Below are positions 43,273-52,016 of a stretch of 64,000 bases of DNA, piece by piece. The notes under the pieces were generated by a model. The model saw only the letters and a list, made by a program, of their open reading frames with translations, was not told where the DNA came from and ran no database searches. The position numbers were made by a program, and so were the translations under genes. Positions within the stretch are counted from its first letter, which is position 1. Each line of letters opens with the position of its first letter. The stretch lies in NCBI RefSeq assembly GCF_021021415.1, contig NZ_JAINWJ010000011.1, forward strand, positions 124,001 through 188,000, written 5' to 3'. This stretch comes from Martelella mediterranea (GTDB lineage Bacteria; Pseudomonadota; Alphaproteobacteria; Rhizobiales; Rhizobiaceae).

Positions 43273-44295
43273 ATGAATATCAGACAATGGCTTGCGACGG
43301 CATGCGTCGCGGCAACGGGCGCGCTTGCCGCGCTTCCGGCTTCCGCCGAAACCATCAAGTTCGGCATCGGCATCGCCGAGGGCGATTTTCCGGAATACAA
43401 CGCCCTGGTGCGCTTCAAGGAATATGTCGAGTTCAAGACCAATGGCGAGATCGAGGTCCGCCTGTTTCCGAACAACCAGCTCGGCGGCGAACGCGAGATG
43501 CTGGAACAGGTGCAGCAGGGTAGCCTCGAGCTGACCTTTGCCGCCGATGGCGCCATGGCGGGCTTCTATCCGCCGATGCAGGTCTGGTCGATCCCCTATC
43601 TGTTCGAAAGCGCGCCGATCGCCTGGCAGGTGATGAACAGCGATTTCGCCGACAACATGCGTGACGACATTCTCGACAAGACCGGCATGCGCGCCCTCGC
43701 CTTCTCGCAGAACGGCTTCCGCTCGTTCACCAACAATGTGCGTCCGATCATCAATCCGGAAGACCTGTCCGGTCTTAAGATCCGCACCATGGAAAGCCCG
43801 GTGTTCATGGAGCTGGTGAACGCGCTCGGCGCCACGGCGACGCCGATCTCGGGGGCCGAAGTGCTGATGTCGCTGCGCCAGGGCGTGGTGGACGGCCAGG
43901 AAAACCCGCCGGCTGTGGTCTATGGCGGCGGCCTTGGCGAGGTCCAGAAATACTACACGCTCGACGAACACGTTTTCGGACTGCATGTGATCATCGCCGA
44001 TGAAAAATGGTTTTCCGGCCTATCGCCGTCCAACCAGCAGATTATCGTCGATGCGGCGAACCTGATGGCCTGGACCGAAAACCTGCAGAAGACCGAAGGC
44101 GACTGGCGCTTCTCCGAAAAGCTGAAGGACGAGCTTGGCATGGAAATCCATGTCTCGACGCCGGAGGAAAAGGCGGCCTTCAAGGAAATCACCCAGGCCC
44201 CGGTCGAGGCCTTCATCCGCACCAAGGTGGGCGACGCCCTTGTCGACGAGTTGCTCGCCACGGTCGAAGAGGCAAAGGTGAAACTCTACGACTGA
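43273..44295 (+). CDS. TRAP transporter solute-binding protein, DctP family
   Basis: A 340-residue periplasmic protein with a Sec signal peptide ending at about residue 25 (LPASA). The body has the DctP signature region (LSGLKIRTMESPVFMELVNALGATATPI, with the carboxylate-binding Arg in KIRTME) and LRQGVVDGQENPP. TRAP binding proteins usually take organic acids, including sugar acids. GGGAGGA lies 5-6 bases before the ATG at 43273. With DctQ and DctM it forms a complete secondary uptake system. Confidence 0.93.
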   Translation: MNIRQWLATACVAATGALAALPASAETIKFGIGIAEGDFPEYNALVRFKEYVEFKTNGEIEVRLFPNNQLGGEREMLEQVQQGSLELTFAADGAMAGFYPPMQVWSIPYLFESAPIAWQVMNSDFADNMRDDILDKTGMRALAFSQNGFRSFTNNVRPIINPEDLSGLKIRTMESPVFMELVNALGATATPISGAEVLMSLRQGVVDGQENPPAVVYGGGLGEVQKYYTLDEHVFGLHVIIADEKWFSGLSPSNQQIIVDAANLMAWTENLQKTEGDWRFSEKLKDELGMEIHVSTPEEKAAFKEITQAPVEAFIRTKVGDALVDELLATVEEAKVKLYD

Positions 44296-44309
44296 TCCAT
44301 CCGGACAAG

Positions 44310-44337
44310 CGCCATCCCTTGCCGAAAAGGGATGGCG
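44310..44337 (+). other. intercistronic hairpin between DctP and DctQ
   Basis: An 11-base perfect stem (cgccatccctt with aagggatggcg) encloses a 6-base loop, beginning 14 bases after the DctP stop and ending 15 bases before the DctQ start. No T-run follows; differential stability of the dctP message is the likely role. Confidence 0.55.
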
Positions 44338-44352
44338 TCATGGAGTTTTCCA

Positions 44353-44862
44353 ATGCGCGCAATTGCCTTGATGATCGCCCGGGCGCTCGCCCGGACCACC
44401 GAAATCCTCGCGACGCTGATCATGATCGTCGTGACCGCGCTGAACCTGACCCAGGTCGGCGGACGCTATCTTTTCAACACCGGCTTCAGTTGGACCGAAG
44501 AATATATGCGCTACCTGATGATCTGGCTGATGATGCTGGGCTCGGTCGCCTGCATTTTCCGCGCCGAACATATGGGCATAGAGGCGCTGGAGCACCTCGC
44601 CGGCCCCCGCTTCGCACCGCTCGTCAAGTCCGCGCTCTATTCAATTGCCGCGATCTTCTGCGTTGTTCTTCTTGTCTATAGCTGGCCGCAGGCGCTCAGA
44701 AATGCGAGCCAGGTGGCGCCGGCCTCCGGCATTCCGATGATTTATCCCTATCTCGCGCTGCCGGTCGGCGCGGCGTTGATGCTGGTGCAGATCGCCCTGT
44801 CATGGGTCGCTGGCTTCGAGCCCGAACATGACGACCTTTCCGACACCGGAGGCTCGGCATGA
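44353..44862 (+). CDS. TRAP transporter small membrane subunit, DctQ family
   Basis: A 169-residue protein with four membrane segments (about 15-35, 50-70, 92-112, 132-152) and the DctQ motif RYLFNTGFSWTEEYMRYLM. The ATG at 44353 follows GGAG by 6 bases; the frame is open a few codons further. The last four bases overlap the DctM start. Confidence 0.9.
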   Translation: MRAIALMIARALARTTEILATLIMIVVTALNLTQVGGRYLFNTGFSWTEEYMRYLMIWLMMLGSVACIFRAEHMGIEALEHLAGPRFAPLVKSALYSIAAIFCVVLLVYSWPQALRNASQVAPASGIPMIYPYLALPVGAALMLVQIALSWVAGFEPEHDDLSDTGGSA

Positions 44863-46133
44863 TCTGGGTCGCGCTCACGGGTCTCGGCCTGCTGTTCATC
44901 GGCGTGCCCGTCGCCTTCGCCATCGGCCTTGCCGGCCTCGTCGGCATTCTGGTCGCCGATGTGCCGCTGTCGATCGCGGCGACCCGGATGTTCACCGGCG
45001 TCGACAGCTTCGTCTTCCTCGCCGTCCCCTTCTACATTCTCGCTGCCGAGATCATGAATCAGGGCGGCATCACCACGCGGCTGATCTCGATCGCCCAGCA
45101 AGCGACCAGATGGCTGCGCGGCGGCACGGCCTATGCCAATATCGGCGCCTCGGTTCTGTTCTCCGGTATTTCCGGCTCGGCGGTCGCCGATGCCGCGGCC
45201 CTTGGCCGGGTGTTCATCTCCGAAATGCCGAAGGAGGGCTATACCAGGCCCTATGCGGCAGCCGTGACCGTCGCCTCCTCGATCATCGGTCCGATCATCC
45301 CACCCTCCGGCCTTGCGATCCTGATTGCGGCCGTGTCCGGCCAGTCGGTCATCAACCTGTTTCTCGCCGGCGTGATCCCCGGCCTGCTGATCGGCCTCGC
45401 CTGTGTCGGGATCGTCTTCATCGATGCGCTGCGCAAACGCGTCCCAATGCCGCGACCGGCGCATACCGGCGACGGCGCGGCGCGCATGATCATGGAAGGC
45501 GTGGCCGTCGCCACCCTGCCGCTGATCATCGTCGGCGGTATGGTGGTCGGCGCCTATACCGCGACCGAAGGCGGCGGCATCGCGGTCGCCTATGCGCTGG
45601 TCCTGTCGCTGTTCGTGTTCCGCGGTCTCGACATGGCCGGGCTCTGGCGCGCGATCATGAAGGCGGCGCGGATTTCGGCCTCCGTCTATCTGCTGGTCGC
45701 CGCGTCCAGCATTCTGTCCTATGCGCTGAACCTGCTCGGCATCGCCTCGTGGATCAGCAGTGCTGCGGAGATGTTTGCCGACAGCCCGGTGCTGTTCCTG
45801 TTCGCGGTCGCCTTCCTGATGCTGATCCTAGGCACCTTCCTCGATATCGGCGCGGCGATCCTGATCTTCGTTCCGCTCCTGATGCCGGCGGTACGCGAGC
45901 TCGGCATCGATCCGGTGCAGGCCAGCATGGTGGTGATGATCACGCTCGCGATCGGCCTGGTGACGCCGCCGGTCGGCGTCGTCCTGTTCGTCGTCATGCG
46001 GGTTGGTCGCATCGGCATGTATCCGCTGATGCGGGCGCTGATGCCGTTCCTGCTTGCCGAACTCGCCGCTGTCGCGCTTCTATGTCTGGTGCCGGAGTTC
46101 TCGACCTGGCTCCCCGAAAAGCTCAATCCCTGA
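44859..46133 (+). CDS. TRAP transporter large membrane subunit, DctM family
   Basis: A 424-residue, about 12-segment membrane protein carrying the sodium-coupled transport path. Typical sequences are VPFYILAAEIMNQGG near 58, SVLFSGISGSAVADAAALG near 100 and the IIPPSG loop near 147. Coupled to DctQ by ATGA. Na+-dependent uptake of a sugar acid is likely from the adjacent dehydratase. Confidence 0.93.
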   Translation: MIWVALTGLGLLFIGVPVAFAIGLAGLVGILVADVPLSIAATRMFTGVDSFVFLAVPFYILAAEIMNQGGITTRLISIAQQATRWLRGGTAYANIGASVLFSGISGSAVADAAALGRVFISEMPKEGYTRPYAAAVTVASSIIGPIIPPSGLAILIAAVSGQSVINLFLAGVIPGLLIGLACVGIVFIDALRKRVPMPRPAHTGDGAARMIMEGVAVATLPLIIVGGMVVGAYTATEGGGIAVAYALVLSLFVFRGLDMAGLWRAIMKAARISASVYLLVAASSILSYALNLLGIASWISSAAEMFADSPVLFLFAVAFLMLILGTFLDIGAAILIFVPLLMPAVRELGIDPVQASMVVMITLAIGLVTPPVGVVLFVVMRVGRIGMYPLMRALMPFLLAELAAVALLCLVPEFSTWLPEKLNP

Positions 46134-46151
46134 TACCGAAGGCCACCTCCC

Positions 46152-47327
46152 GTGAAAATCACCGCCATCGAAACCGTTGTCGTCAATGCGATCCACCGGA
46201 ATTGGATCTTCGTCAAAGTGGTCACCGACCAACCTGGCCTCCACGGTTGGGGCGAAGCGACGCTCGAATGGAAGACCCGCGCCGTTACCGCCACGGTGGA
46301 GGATTTGAAGCCCTTCCTGATCGGCGAGGATCCGGCCCGGATCGAGCATCTGGTGCGCCGCATGACCCATTTCAGCTTCTGGCCGCTCGGCTCCATCGGC
46401 CTGTCGGCCGTTTCCGGAATCGAGCAGGCGCTGTGGGACATCAAGGGCAAGGCGCTGGGCGTGCCTGTCTGGCAATTGCTGGGCGGCCGGGTTCGCGACA
46501 AGGTGCGGGTCTACACCCATCTGCGCCGCGCGAAGATCGGCGCGCAGGTCGGGACCGATGACGTCTCCGCCTTCTGCGACGCCGTGCAGGAAACCGTGGA
46601 GATGGGCTACGACGCGGTCAAGCTCGGCTTCGTGCCCTATAGCGGCTACGATGCGCCGCTGCCCACCGTGCGTCATGTCGAAAAGCTCGCCGCCGCCGTG
46701 CGCGAGCGGGTCGGCGACGGCATCGACATCATGACCGATTTCCACGGCCGACCGCAATCGATCGACGCCGCCAAGGCCTATATCGACGCGATCGCGCCGA
46801 TCCGGCCGCTGTTTGTGGAGGAGCCGATCCAGCCCGGCAACACGCCGGCCATGGCCGATCTCGCCCGCCGTGTCGACTGCCCGCTTGCCACCGGCGAGCG
46901 GCTGTTCACCCCGCGCGAATTCGCCGAGATCGCCGAGACCCGCGCCGTCGCCTATATCCAGCCCGATCTTGCCCATTGCGTCGGCTTTTCCGGCGGCCGC
47001 CGGATCGCCGCGATCGCGGAAGCCGCCGGCATCGGGGTCTGCCCGCACAATCCCATGGGCCCGGTTGCAGGCGCCGTCGCACTGCAGTTCGACGTCGCAA
47101 CCCCGAATTTTGTCATTCAGGAGGAGGCGGTCGGTCTGGTGCCATGGTTCCGGGACATCTGCAGCGCCTATCCGCTCGACCTCGTCGATGGCTTCTGGCG
47201 CGCGCCCGAAGCGCCCGGCCTCGGCATCGAGATCGACGAGGCGGCGGCCGCCAGACATCCCTTCGAACAGGAGATCATCCCGGCCATGGAGGCCGGCCTG
47301 TCTGACGGAACGGTTACGCACTGGTGA
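46152..47327 (+). CDS. enolase-superfamily sugar acid dehydratase, galactonate-dehydratase-like
   Basis: A 391-residue member of the mandelate racemase/muconate lactonising group. Metal and catalytic residues are Asp196 and His198 (DFHGRP), Glu223 or Glu224 (VEEPIQP), Glu249 (TGERL) and His299 (PHNPMGPVA). The spacing Glu-26-Glu-50-His equals that of D-galactonate dehydratase. It would turn an acid sugar brought in by the TRAP system into a 2-keto-3-deoxy acid. The start is a GTG at 46152. No KDG/KDGal kinase or aldolase is found in the window. Confidence 0.85.
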   Translation: MKITAIETVVVNAIHRNWIFVKVVTDQPGLHGWGEATLEWKTRAVTATVEDLKPFLIGEDPARIEHLVRRMTHFSFWPLGSIGLSAVSGIEQALWDIKGKALGVPVWQLLGGRVRDKVRVYTHLRRAKIGAQVGTDDVSAFCDAVQETVEMGYDAVKLGFVPYSGYDAPLPTVRHVEKLAAAVRERVGDGIDIMTDFHGRPQSIDAAKAYIDAIAPIRPLFVEEPIQPGNTPAMADLARRVDCPLATGERLFTPREFAEIAETRAVAYIQPDLAHCVGFSGGRRIAAIAEAAGIGVCPHNPMGPVAGAVALQFDVATPNFVIQEEAVGLVPWFRDICSAYPLDLVDGFWRAPEAPGLGIEIDEAAAARHPFEQEIIPAMEAGLSDGTVTHW

Positions 47328-47423
47328 TTTGCCGAAGGCGGCGAGACGCGAACGGTTCAAGCGCTCGCGCCGCAAACCCAACATGCCGCAACCCTCGGAA
47401 CGGTAGAAACGGCGTTGCCGGAT

Positions 47424-48557
47424 TCAGGAGGCGCGCGATACCTTGCTCGAAATCCAGGTGGCTAATTCGTAGTTGGGGCGCTCGAGATGGGAAAGCGGAC
47501 CCGGTTTGGCGAATTTGCTCTGAAGGCCTTTCCAGACGCGCTCGGTGCAGCCGCGATCTTCCTCGTTGACGTGATCGAGCAGGCCCTTCAGCGCGGCGAA
47601 ATGCGCCTCCGCCTTCGGGTCGTTCATGTATTCCGGAGACAGGCCGCCGCCATAGAGGATCTTCACGCCTCCCGGACCATCGGGCAAGAGCGACAGATAC
47701 CAGAAGTAGCCGGGCGTCAGCGTGATCATCAGCGACGGGTAGATCGCAAGCAGCCAGGTGCGGCGGCGCTGGTCGCCCTCAAGCACCGTGTTGGAAGGAT
47801 GCGCCAGCGCCAGCGGCACGGAATCATCCTTGAGGATGTGATGGTAGTTGAAACCGGGGAATCCTTCCGGGCAGACCATGTCCTGGAGTTTGGACGCACC
47901 GCCGATCGTGCCGGCATGACACATCGGTAGGTGATAGCTTTCCATGAAATTCTCGGCGAGGATCTTCCAATTGGTGTCCCAGCGATGCTCCTCGCTGAAA
48001 GTCTGGACATAGTCGCCCATGTTCAGATAACCGACCAGCGTGTCGAGGTCGGAAAGGGTTTGCGCGACGGGCGGCAGGTCGGGATCGAGCGTGACCATGA
48101 TCCAGCCCAGCCACTCTTCGCAGCGGATGGAAGGCAGGTGGACGTCCTTCTTGCAGAAACTGCCGTTCTTCTCCATCGCCGGCGCGCCGCGCAGGCTGCC
48201 ATCGAGCGAATAGGTCCAAGCGTGATAGGGACAGGTGATCGTGCGGACAGTGCCGCGGCCCTCAAGCAGCACCGACATGCGGTGGCGGCAGACATTCGAG
48301 AGCGCCCGCAATTCGCCTTCCCGGTCGCGCAGGACGATGATCGGCTCGCCCGCGATCTCGATCGTCATGTAGTCGCCGGGCTTCTTCAAGGCATCGGCCC
48401 GTCCAGCGCAAAGCCAGCTTTTGGAGAAGATCTCGGACTGCTCGAGTGCTAGAAAATCCTCGCTGGTATAGGCCGAGACCGGCATGGCCTGGGCGCGCTC
48501 GAACGGGGTCGCCACATTCTCGGCAAGCTCGCTCACCGCGTCTACATGCTTTGTCAT
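47424..48557 (-). CDS. Rieske non-haem iron oxygenase, alpha subunit
   Basis: A 377-residue oxygenase. The Rieske [2Fe-2S] ligands are Cys90, His92, Cys109 and His112 (CRH, CPYH), and the mononuclear iron ligands include His209 and His214 in ENFMESYHLPMCH. It is related to single-component-type alpha subunits such as those of glycine-betaine, carnitine or stachydrine oxygenases, which hydroxylate or demethylate. No beta subunit, ferredoxin or reductase gene is nearby, so the electron donor is missing from the window. The ATG at 48557 has AAAGGAGAG upstream; the frame extends 34 further codons without support. Last gene of a minus-strand cluster. Confidence 0.88.
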   Translation of the reverse strand: MTKHVDAVSELAENVATPFERAQAMPVSAYTSEDFLALEQSEIFSKSWLCAGRADALKKPGDYMTIEIAGEPIIVLRDREGELRALSNVCRHRMSVLLEGRGTVRTITCPYHAWTYSLDGSLRGAPAMEKNGSFCKKDVHLPSIRCEEWLGWIMVTLDPDLPPVAQTLSDLDTLVGYLNMGDYVQTFSEEHRWDTNWKILAENFMESYHLPMCHAGTIGGASKLQDMVCPEGFPGFNYHHILKDDSVPLALAHPSNTVLEGDQRRRTWLLAIYPSLMITLTPGYFWYLSLLPDGPGGVKILYGGGLSPEYMNDPKAEAHFAALKGLLDHVNEEDRGCTERVWKGLQSKFAKPGPLSHLERPNYELATWISSKVSRAS

Positions 48558-48678
48558 TCGACTCTCCTTTTCGCGACGCGCGGTCTCATACCAAGGCACA
48601 TCAAACGCAGGATGGCGCGCGGACCGGAACAGAGAAAGAAGGAAATCGCTTAGTTCCAATTAAGGAAAGGCGAAGCCG

Positions 48679-49776
48679 TCAGCGGAGAACCCAGTCGCGG
48701 ATCAGGGCGTGGTAGCGGGCGAGCTGGTCAATGGCGATCGATTCATCCGGCTGGTGCCCGTCCTTCATCGTGCCCGGGCCGCAGACGACGGTCGGGATGC
48801 CGCGTTCGGCAAAATAGCCGGCCTCGGTCCCGAACGCGACGGTCGCCGGCGTCGGGTCGGGCAGGGCGCTGGAAAACCGCATCACCGCGGGATCGTCCGC
48901 CAAGGCCGAGAGACCGGGATACTGACCCTTGCAGGTGATCCGCGCCCCTTCGGGAAGCACGATGCGGGAGAGAATGGCCTCCGGCGTTTCACGCGCCAGA
49001 TGGCGGATTTCGAACAGAACCTCGGCATGGTCCGGCACGATGTTCAGCGCCACGCCACCGCGGGCGATCCCGGCATGGACGGTGGAAAAGGGCGGGTCGA
49101 AGGCGTCGTCGCGCGCGCCCTCCTGCGCCAGCGCGTCCTGAAGGTGCCTCAGCGCGAGGATGAATTCGGCGGCCCCGTGGAGCGCATTGGTGAAATAGGG
49201 CGCCATCGCGGAGTGCCCCGGCGTGCCGCCGAATTCAGCCCGGTAGCTGGCCTTGCCCTTATGCCCCAGCACCGGGCGCAGCGAGGTCGGTTCGCCGACG
49301 ACGCACAGATCCGGCCGGCCCAGCACGGGCACAACACTGTCGATCATTTCCGGAATGCCGCGACAGCCGAGCTCCTCGTCCCAGCTCAGGCAGATCAGAA
49401 CGGGCCTTGTCGGCGGGGTCTTGCGCAATCTCTCGGCCAGCGCCAGCACGCAGGCGATGAAGCCCTTCATGTCGGTCGTCCCGCGACCGACATAGCGCCC
49501 CGCGCGCTCGACGAGCCGGAACGGCGCTTCCGTCCAGTTCTGCCCATCGACCGGGACGACATCCGTGTGGGCGGAAAACAGCGTCCCGCCATCGCCATCG
49601 CCGAACCGGGCGAGCAGGCCGGCTTTGGTCCCGTCCCGCGAAGGAATGATAGTCACGGCAAACCCCGCAGCGTCGAGCAGGTCTTTCACCCAGACGATGA
49701 GGTCGATATTGGGCGTGCCGGCGATTGTCGGGAAGGCGACGAGCTGTTCGAGCAGCGGCTTTATTCTGTCCGGCAT
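48679..49776 (-). CDS. argE: M20 metallopeptidase, acetylornithine deacetylase (ArgE)-like
   Basis: A 365-residue zinc amidohydrolase. The metal-binding residues lie in SAHTDVVPV (His ~69), RGTTDMKG (bridging Asp ~102), DEELGCRG (Glu pair ~134) and VVGEPT (Glu ~161). The dimerisation domain (about 170-285) contains GTPGHSA. ArgE-like enzymes remove acyl groups from N-acyl amino acids; relatives act on N-formyl or N-carbamoyl compounds. In this cluster it is more likely part of a catabolic path than of arginine synthesis. Confidence 0.83.
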   Translation of the reverse strand: MPDRIKPLLEQLVAFPTIAGTPNIDLIVWVKDLLDAAGFAVTIIPSRDGTKAGLLARFGDGDGGTLFSAHTDVVPVDGQNWTEAPFRLVERAGRYVGRGTTDMKGFIACVLALAERLRKTPPTRPVLICLSWDEELGCRGIPEMIDSVVPVLGRPDLCVVGEPTSLRPVLGHKGKASYRAEFGGTPGHSAMAPYFTNALHGAAEFILALRHLQDALAQEGARDDAFDPPFSTVHAGIARGGVALNIVPDHAEVLFEIRHLARETPEAILSRIVLPEGARITCKGQYPGLSALADDPAVMRFSSALPDPTPATVAFGTEAGYFAERGIPTVVCGPGTMKDGHQPDESIAIDQLARYHALIRDWVLR

Positions 49777-49805
49777 GGCAGGCTTCTCTGACTGTGGCGC
49801 GCGTC

Positions 49806-50735
49806 CTAGCTGGCGGCGAAATGGAAAGTGTCGTTGTTCTGGATGAAATTCTTCGCGTGTTCGATGAAGGTCGAGACGGTGCGGGCGTTTGCCGCCCCCT
49901 CGGACATCAGCAGGCCCATATTGAGCGGCCGCACCGATCCCGACAGCGGCACGAAACGAAGCTTCTGGCCGTCGGGCGCGAGATTGGACAAGGGCCGGAT
50001 ATTGGCGACCGAATATCCGAAATTATTGGCCACCAGCGAGCGCATCACCGCCATATCCCGCGTCCGTTCCGCGATCTCCGGACGGATGCCCAGCGACGAG
50101 AAGATCGAGAGGAAATAATCGGTGCTCATCGGCAGATCGAGCAGGACCATCGGATAGCGCGCAAGGTCCACCGGCGAGACATAGGGGCGCTCGGCCAAGG
50201 GGTGGCCCTCGCTGAACAGCGCGAAAGGCGAGAGTTCGACGAGAGGCACGAAGTTCAGATCCGCCGGAATGTTGAGATCGTAGGTGAGCGCGATATCCAG
50301 CCTTGCGGCGCGCAGTTCGTTGAAAAGCTCGGACTGGTCCCGCTCGAACTGGCTGAACGCGACCTCTGGGAACAGATCGACAAAGCTGCGGCGCAGGCGC
50401 GGCAGCACGATCTGGGCAAAGGTCAGGAGACAGCCGACCCTGAGGTTGCCGCGCACCGTTCCGGCGACATCGGCCGCCAGCTGATTGAGCGCATTGGCCT
50501 TTTCCAGCGTCTCGCGCGCGGCGTTGAGGAACAGCTCGCCGGTCTGCGACAGGGACAGGCCGTGGGCATGGCGGCGGACGAACAGTTTGAGGCCGAATTC
50601 CGCCTCAAGCTGGGCGATGGCCGCGGAGATGGAGGGTGACGAAACATTGATCTTCTGCGCGGCATGCGCAATCGAGCCGCAATCGCAAACGGCGACGAAA
50701 TATTCCAGCTGTCTGAAGGTGATACGAAGTGGCAC
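49806..50735 (-). CDS. LysR-family transcriptional regulator of the Rieske/monooxygenase cluster
   Basis: A 309-residue regulator: N-terminal helix-turn-helix (ITFRQLEYFVAVCDCGSIAHAAQKI, SSPSISAAIAQLE) and a type 2 periplasmic-fold effector domain from about 90. I chose the GTG at 50735, since AGAGGA lies 5-6 bases upstream and LysR proteins begin a few residues before FRQLEYF; the frame is open 26 codons further. It lies inside the gene cluster on the same strand, between DUF1028 and ArgE-like genes, which is unusual for a LysR gene and suggests co-expression with its targets. Confidence 0.88.
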   Translation of the reverse strand: MPLRITFRQLEYFVAVCDCGSIAHAAQKINVSSPSISAAIAQLEAEFGLKLFVRRHAHGLSLSQTGELFLNAARETLEKANALNQLAADVAGTVRGNLRVGCLLTFAQIVLPRLRRSFVDLFPEVAFSQFERDQSELFNELRAARLDIALTYDLNIPADLNFVPLVELSPFALFSEGHPLAERPYVSPVDLARYPMVLLDLPMSTDYFLSIFSSLGIRPEIAERTRDMAVMRSLVANNFGYSVANIRPLSNLAPDGQKLRFVPLSGSVRPLNMGLLMSEGAANARTVSTFIEHAKNFIQNNDTFHFAAS

Positions 50736-50834
50736 CCTGTTCCTCTGTCCTTCAAAAGCCGCACGCTTGCCAGCGCTAGTATACGGGGCTTTTGCGGGGG
50801 AGCAATCGAGCATGGGGCGGGCGACCGGGTTCCG

Positions 50835-51512
50835 TCATTCGTCGCCCGGCACGCCGTAGGAGGGCGCGGCCTCTGGGTTCAGGGCGCGGGTGACATAGTC
50901 GTCCGCCTGGGGTTTGTAGATCTCGAAGGCGCGGGCCAGGGCCGCGATCGGGCAGTCCTCGTCCAGCCAGTCGATGCGCAGTTCGACATAGGGCCAGCTC
51001 TGCCGGTCGACGACCAGAAGGCCGGCGGAATGGACCGGCCCGGCCTCGCCGCCCGCGGCAAGACCCGCCTGCATCGCGGCGACCAGCCTCTCGGCAAGCG
51101 TGCCGACGGCCGTTTCAAAGGCGGAAACCATGGTGGCGGGCACCTGGTCATTGGCCAGAAGATTGCCGCCGGCCGCGCAATCGGTTCCGGACGCGCTGGT
51201 CCAGATCCCGAGCGCCTTCGGGCCGGAATGGATCGCGCTCTCGCCCTTGCCGTCGATCGACAGAAGCTGCCGGTAGGCCGGAAAGCCATCGGCGTCGCGG
51301 GCGGCCGCGACGGCCTCTTGCGCGCCCGCGCCGTTCTTCATTGCGGCCAGCATCAGGGGACCGAGCGCCGGGTTGGTGACATTCTGGGTCGAGACCGCGC
51401 CGACGCCGGCCTCGGCGAACACGCAGCGCGCGGCAACCGCTGGAGAGGACGAGGAGATGGCGACGCCGAACTGTCCGGTGTCGCGACAACGGGCAACGAT
51501 TGAAAAGGTCAT
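50835..51512 (-). CDS. DUF1028 family protein (Ntn-hydrolase-like fold)
   Basis: A 225-residue protein with the family landmarks MTFSIVARCRDTGQFGVAISSSS, GVGAVSTQNVTNPALG and CAAGGNLLAN. DUF1028 proteins have an Ntn-hydrolase-like fold and often occur beside amidohydrolases and RidA, but their biochemical role is not established as far as I know. It starts 33 bases after the RidA stop. A hydrolytic step on an amide is a reasonable guess from context only. Confidence 0.85.
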   Translation of the reverse strand: MTFSIVARCRDTGQFGVAISSSSPAVAARCVFAEAGVGAVSTQNVTNPALGPLMLAAMKNGAGAQEAVAAARDADGFPAYRQLLSIDGKGESAIHSGPKALGIWTSASGTDCAAGGNLLANDQVPATMVSAFETAVGTLAERLVAAMQAGLAAGGEAGPVHSAGLLVVDRQSWPYVELRIDWLDEDCPIAALARAFEIYKPQADDYVTRALNPEAAPSYGVPGDE

Positions 51513-51524
51513 GTCCGGGCCTTT

Positions 51525-51554
51525 GCTGGTTTAGTCGGGGCTGGTTCAGTCGGG
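51525..51554. repeat. 15-bp tandem duplication across the RidA stop codon
   Basis: The unit gctggttYagtcggg occurs twice back to back (51525-51539 and 51540-51554; one base differs). On the coding strand each copy has a stop codon in the RidA frame, TGA in the first read and TAA in the second. It looks like a recent in-frame slippage duplication giving tandem stops. Confidence 0.75.
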
Positions 51555-51959
51555 AATGACGGCGGTCCCGTCGATTTCAACGAGCCATTCCGGCCGCGCC
51601 AGACAGGTCACGACCACGCCGGTCGATACCGGATGCACGTCCTTGATGTATTCGCCCATGGTGCGGTAGACGGCCTCGCGGTGGCGCACATCGGTGAGGT
51701 AGACGACGACCTTGCACAGATGCTCCATCGAGCCGCCGGCCTCCTCGATCAACTGCCGGATATTCTGCATGACCTTGTGGGTCTGCTCGACCGGATCATG
51801 GCTTGCGATGTTTTCGGCGGTGTCGAGGTCCTGCGGGCACTGGCCGCGCAGAAAAACGGTCCTGCCGCGCGCCACCACGGCCTGGCACAGGTCGTTGTCG
51901 AGCTTCTGCTCCGGATAGGTGTCCTTGGTGTTGAACTTGCGAATGCGCGTATGTGCCAT
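51546..51959 (-). CDS. RidA/YjgF family protein
   Basis: A 137-residue trimeric-barrel-type protein. It has FLRGQCPQDLDTAENIASHDPVEQTHKVMQNIRQLIEEAGGS and LCKVVVYLTDVRHR, which fit the family, and PEWLVEIDGTAVIPD at the end. The usual family Arg at the GPEWLVE-type site is seen as RPEWLVEID. RidA proteins hydrolyse reactive enamines/imines to ketones and ammonia, so an amine-oxidation step is likely nearby, such as that of the FAD monooxygenase upstream. GGAG precedes the ATG. Confidence 0.87.
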   Translation of the reverse strand: MAHTRIRKFNTKDTYPEQKLDNDLCQAVVARGRTVFLRGQCPQDLDTAENIASHDPVEQTHKVMQNIRQLIEEAGGSMEHLCKVVVYLTDVRHREAVYRTMGEYIKDVHPVSTGVVVTCLARPEWLVEIDGTAVIPD

Positions 51960-52016
51960 GGGGCTCCCTTTTGCTTGGGCCGATATCGGGACCGATGCGG
52001 TATGCTGCGATGCGGC

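Noticed and set aside
48650-48663. ttagttccaattaa as a second LysR box before the Rieske gene
   Set aside because: Only partly symmetric; in AT-rich stretches T-N11-A matches arise by chance. Kept as a weak candidate only.
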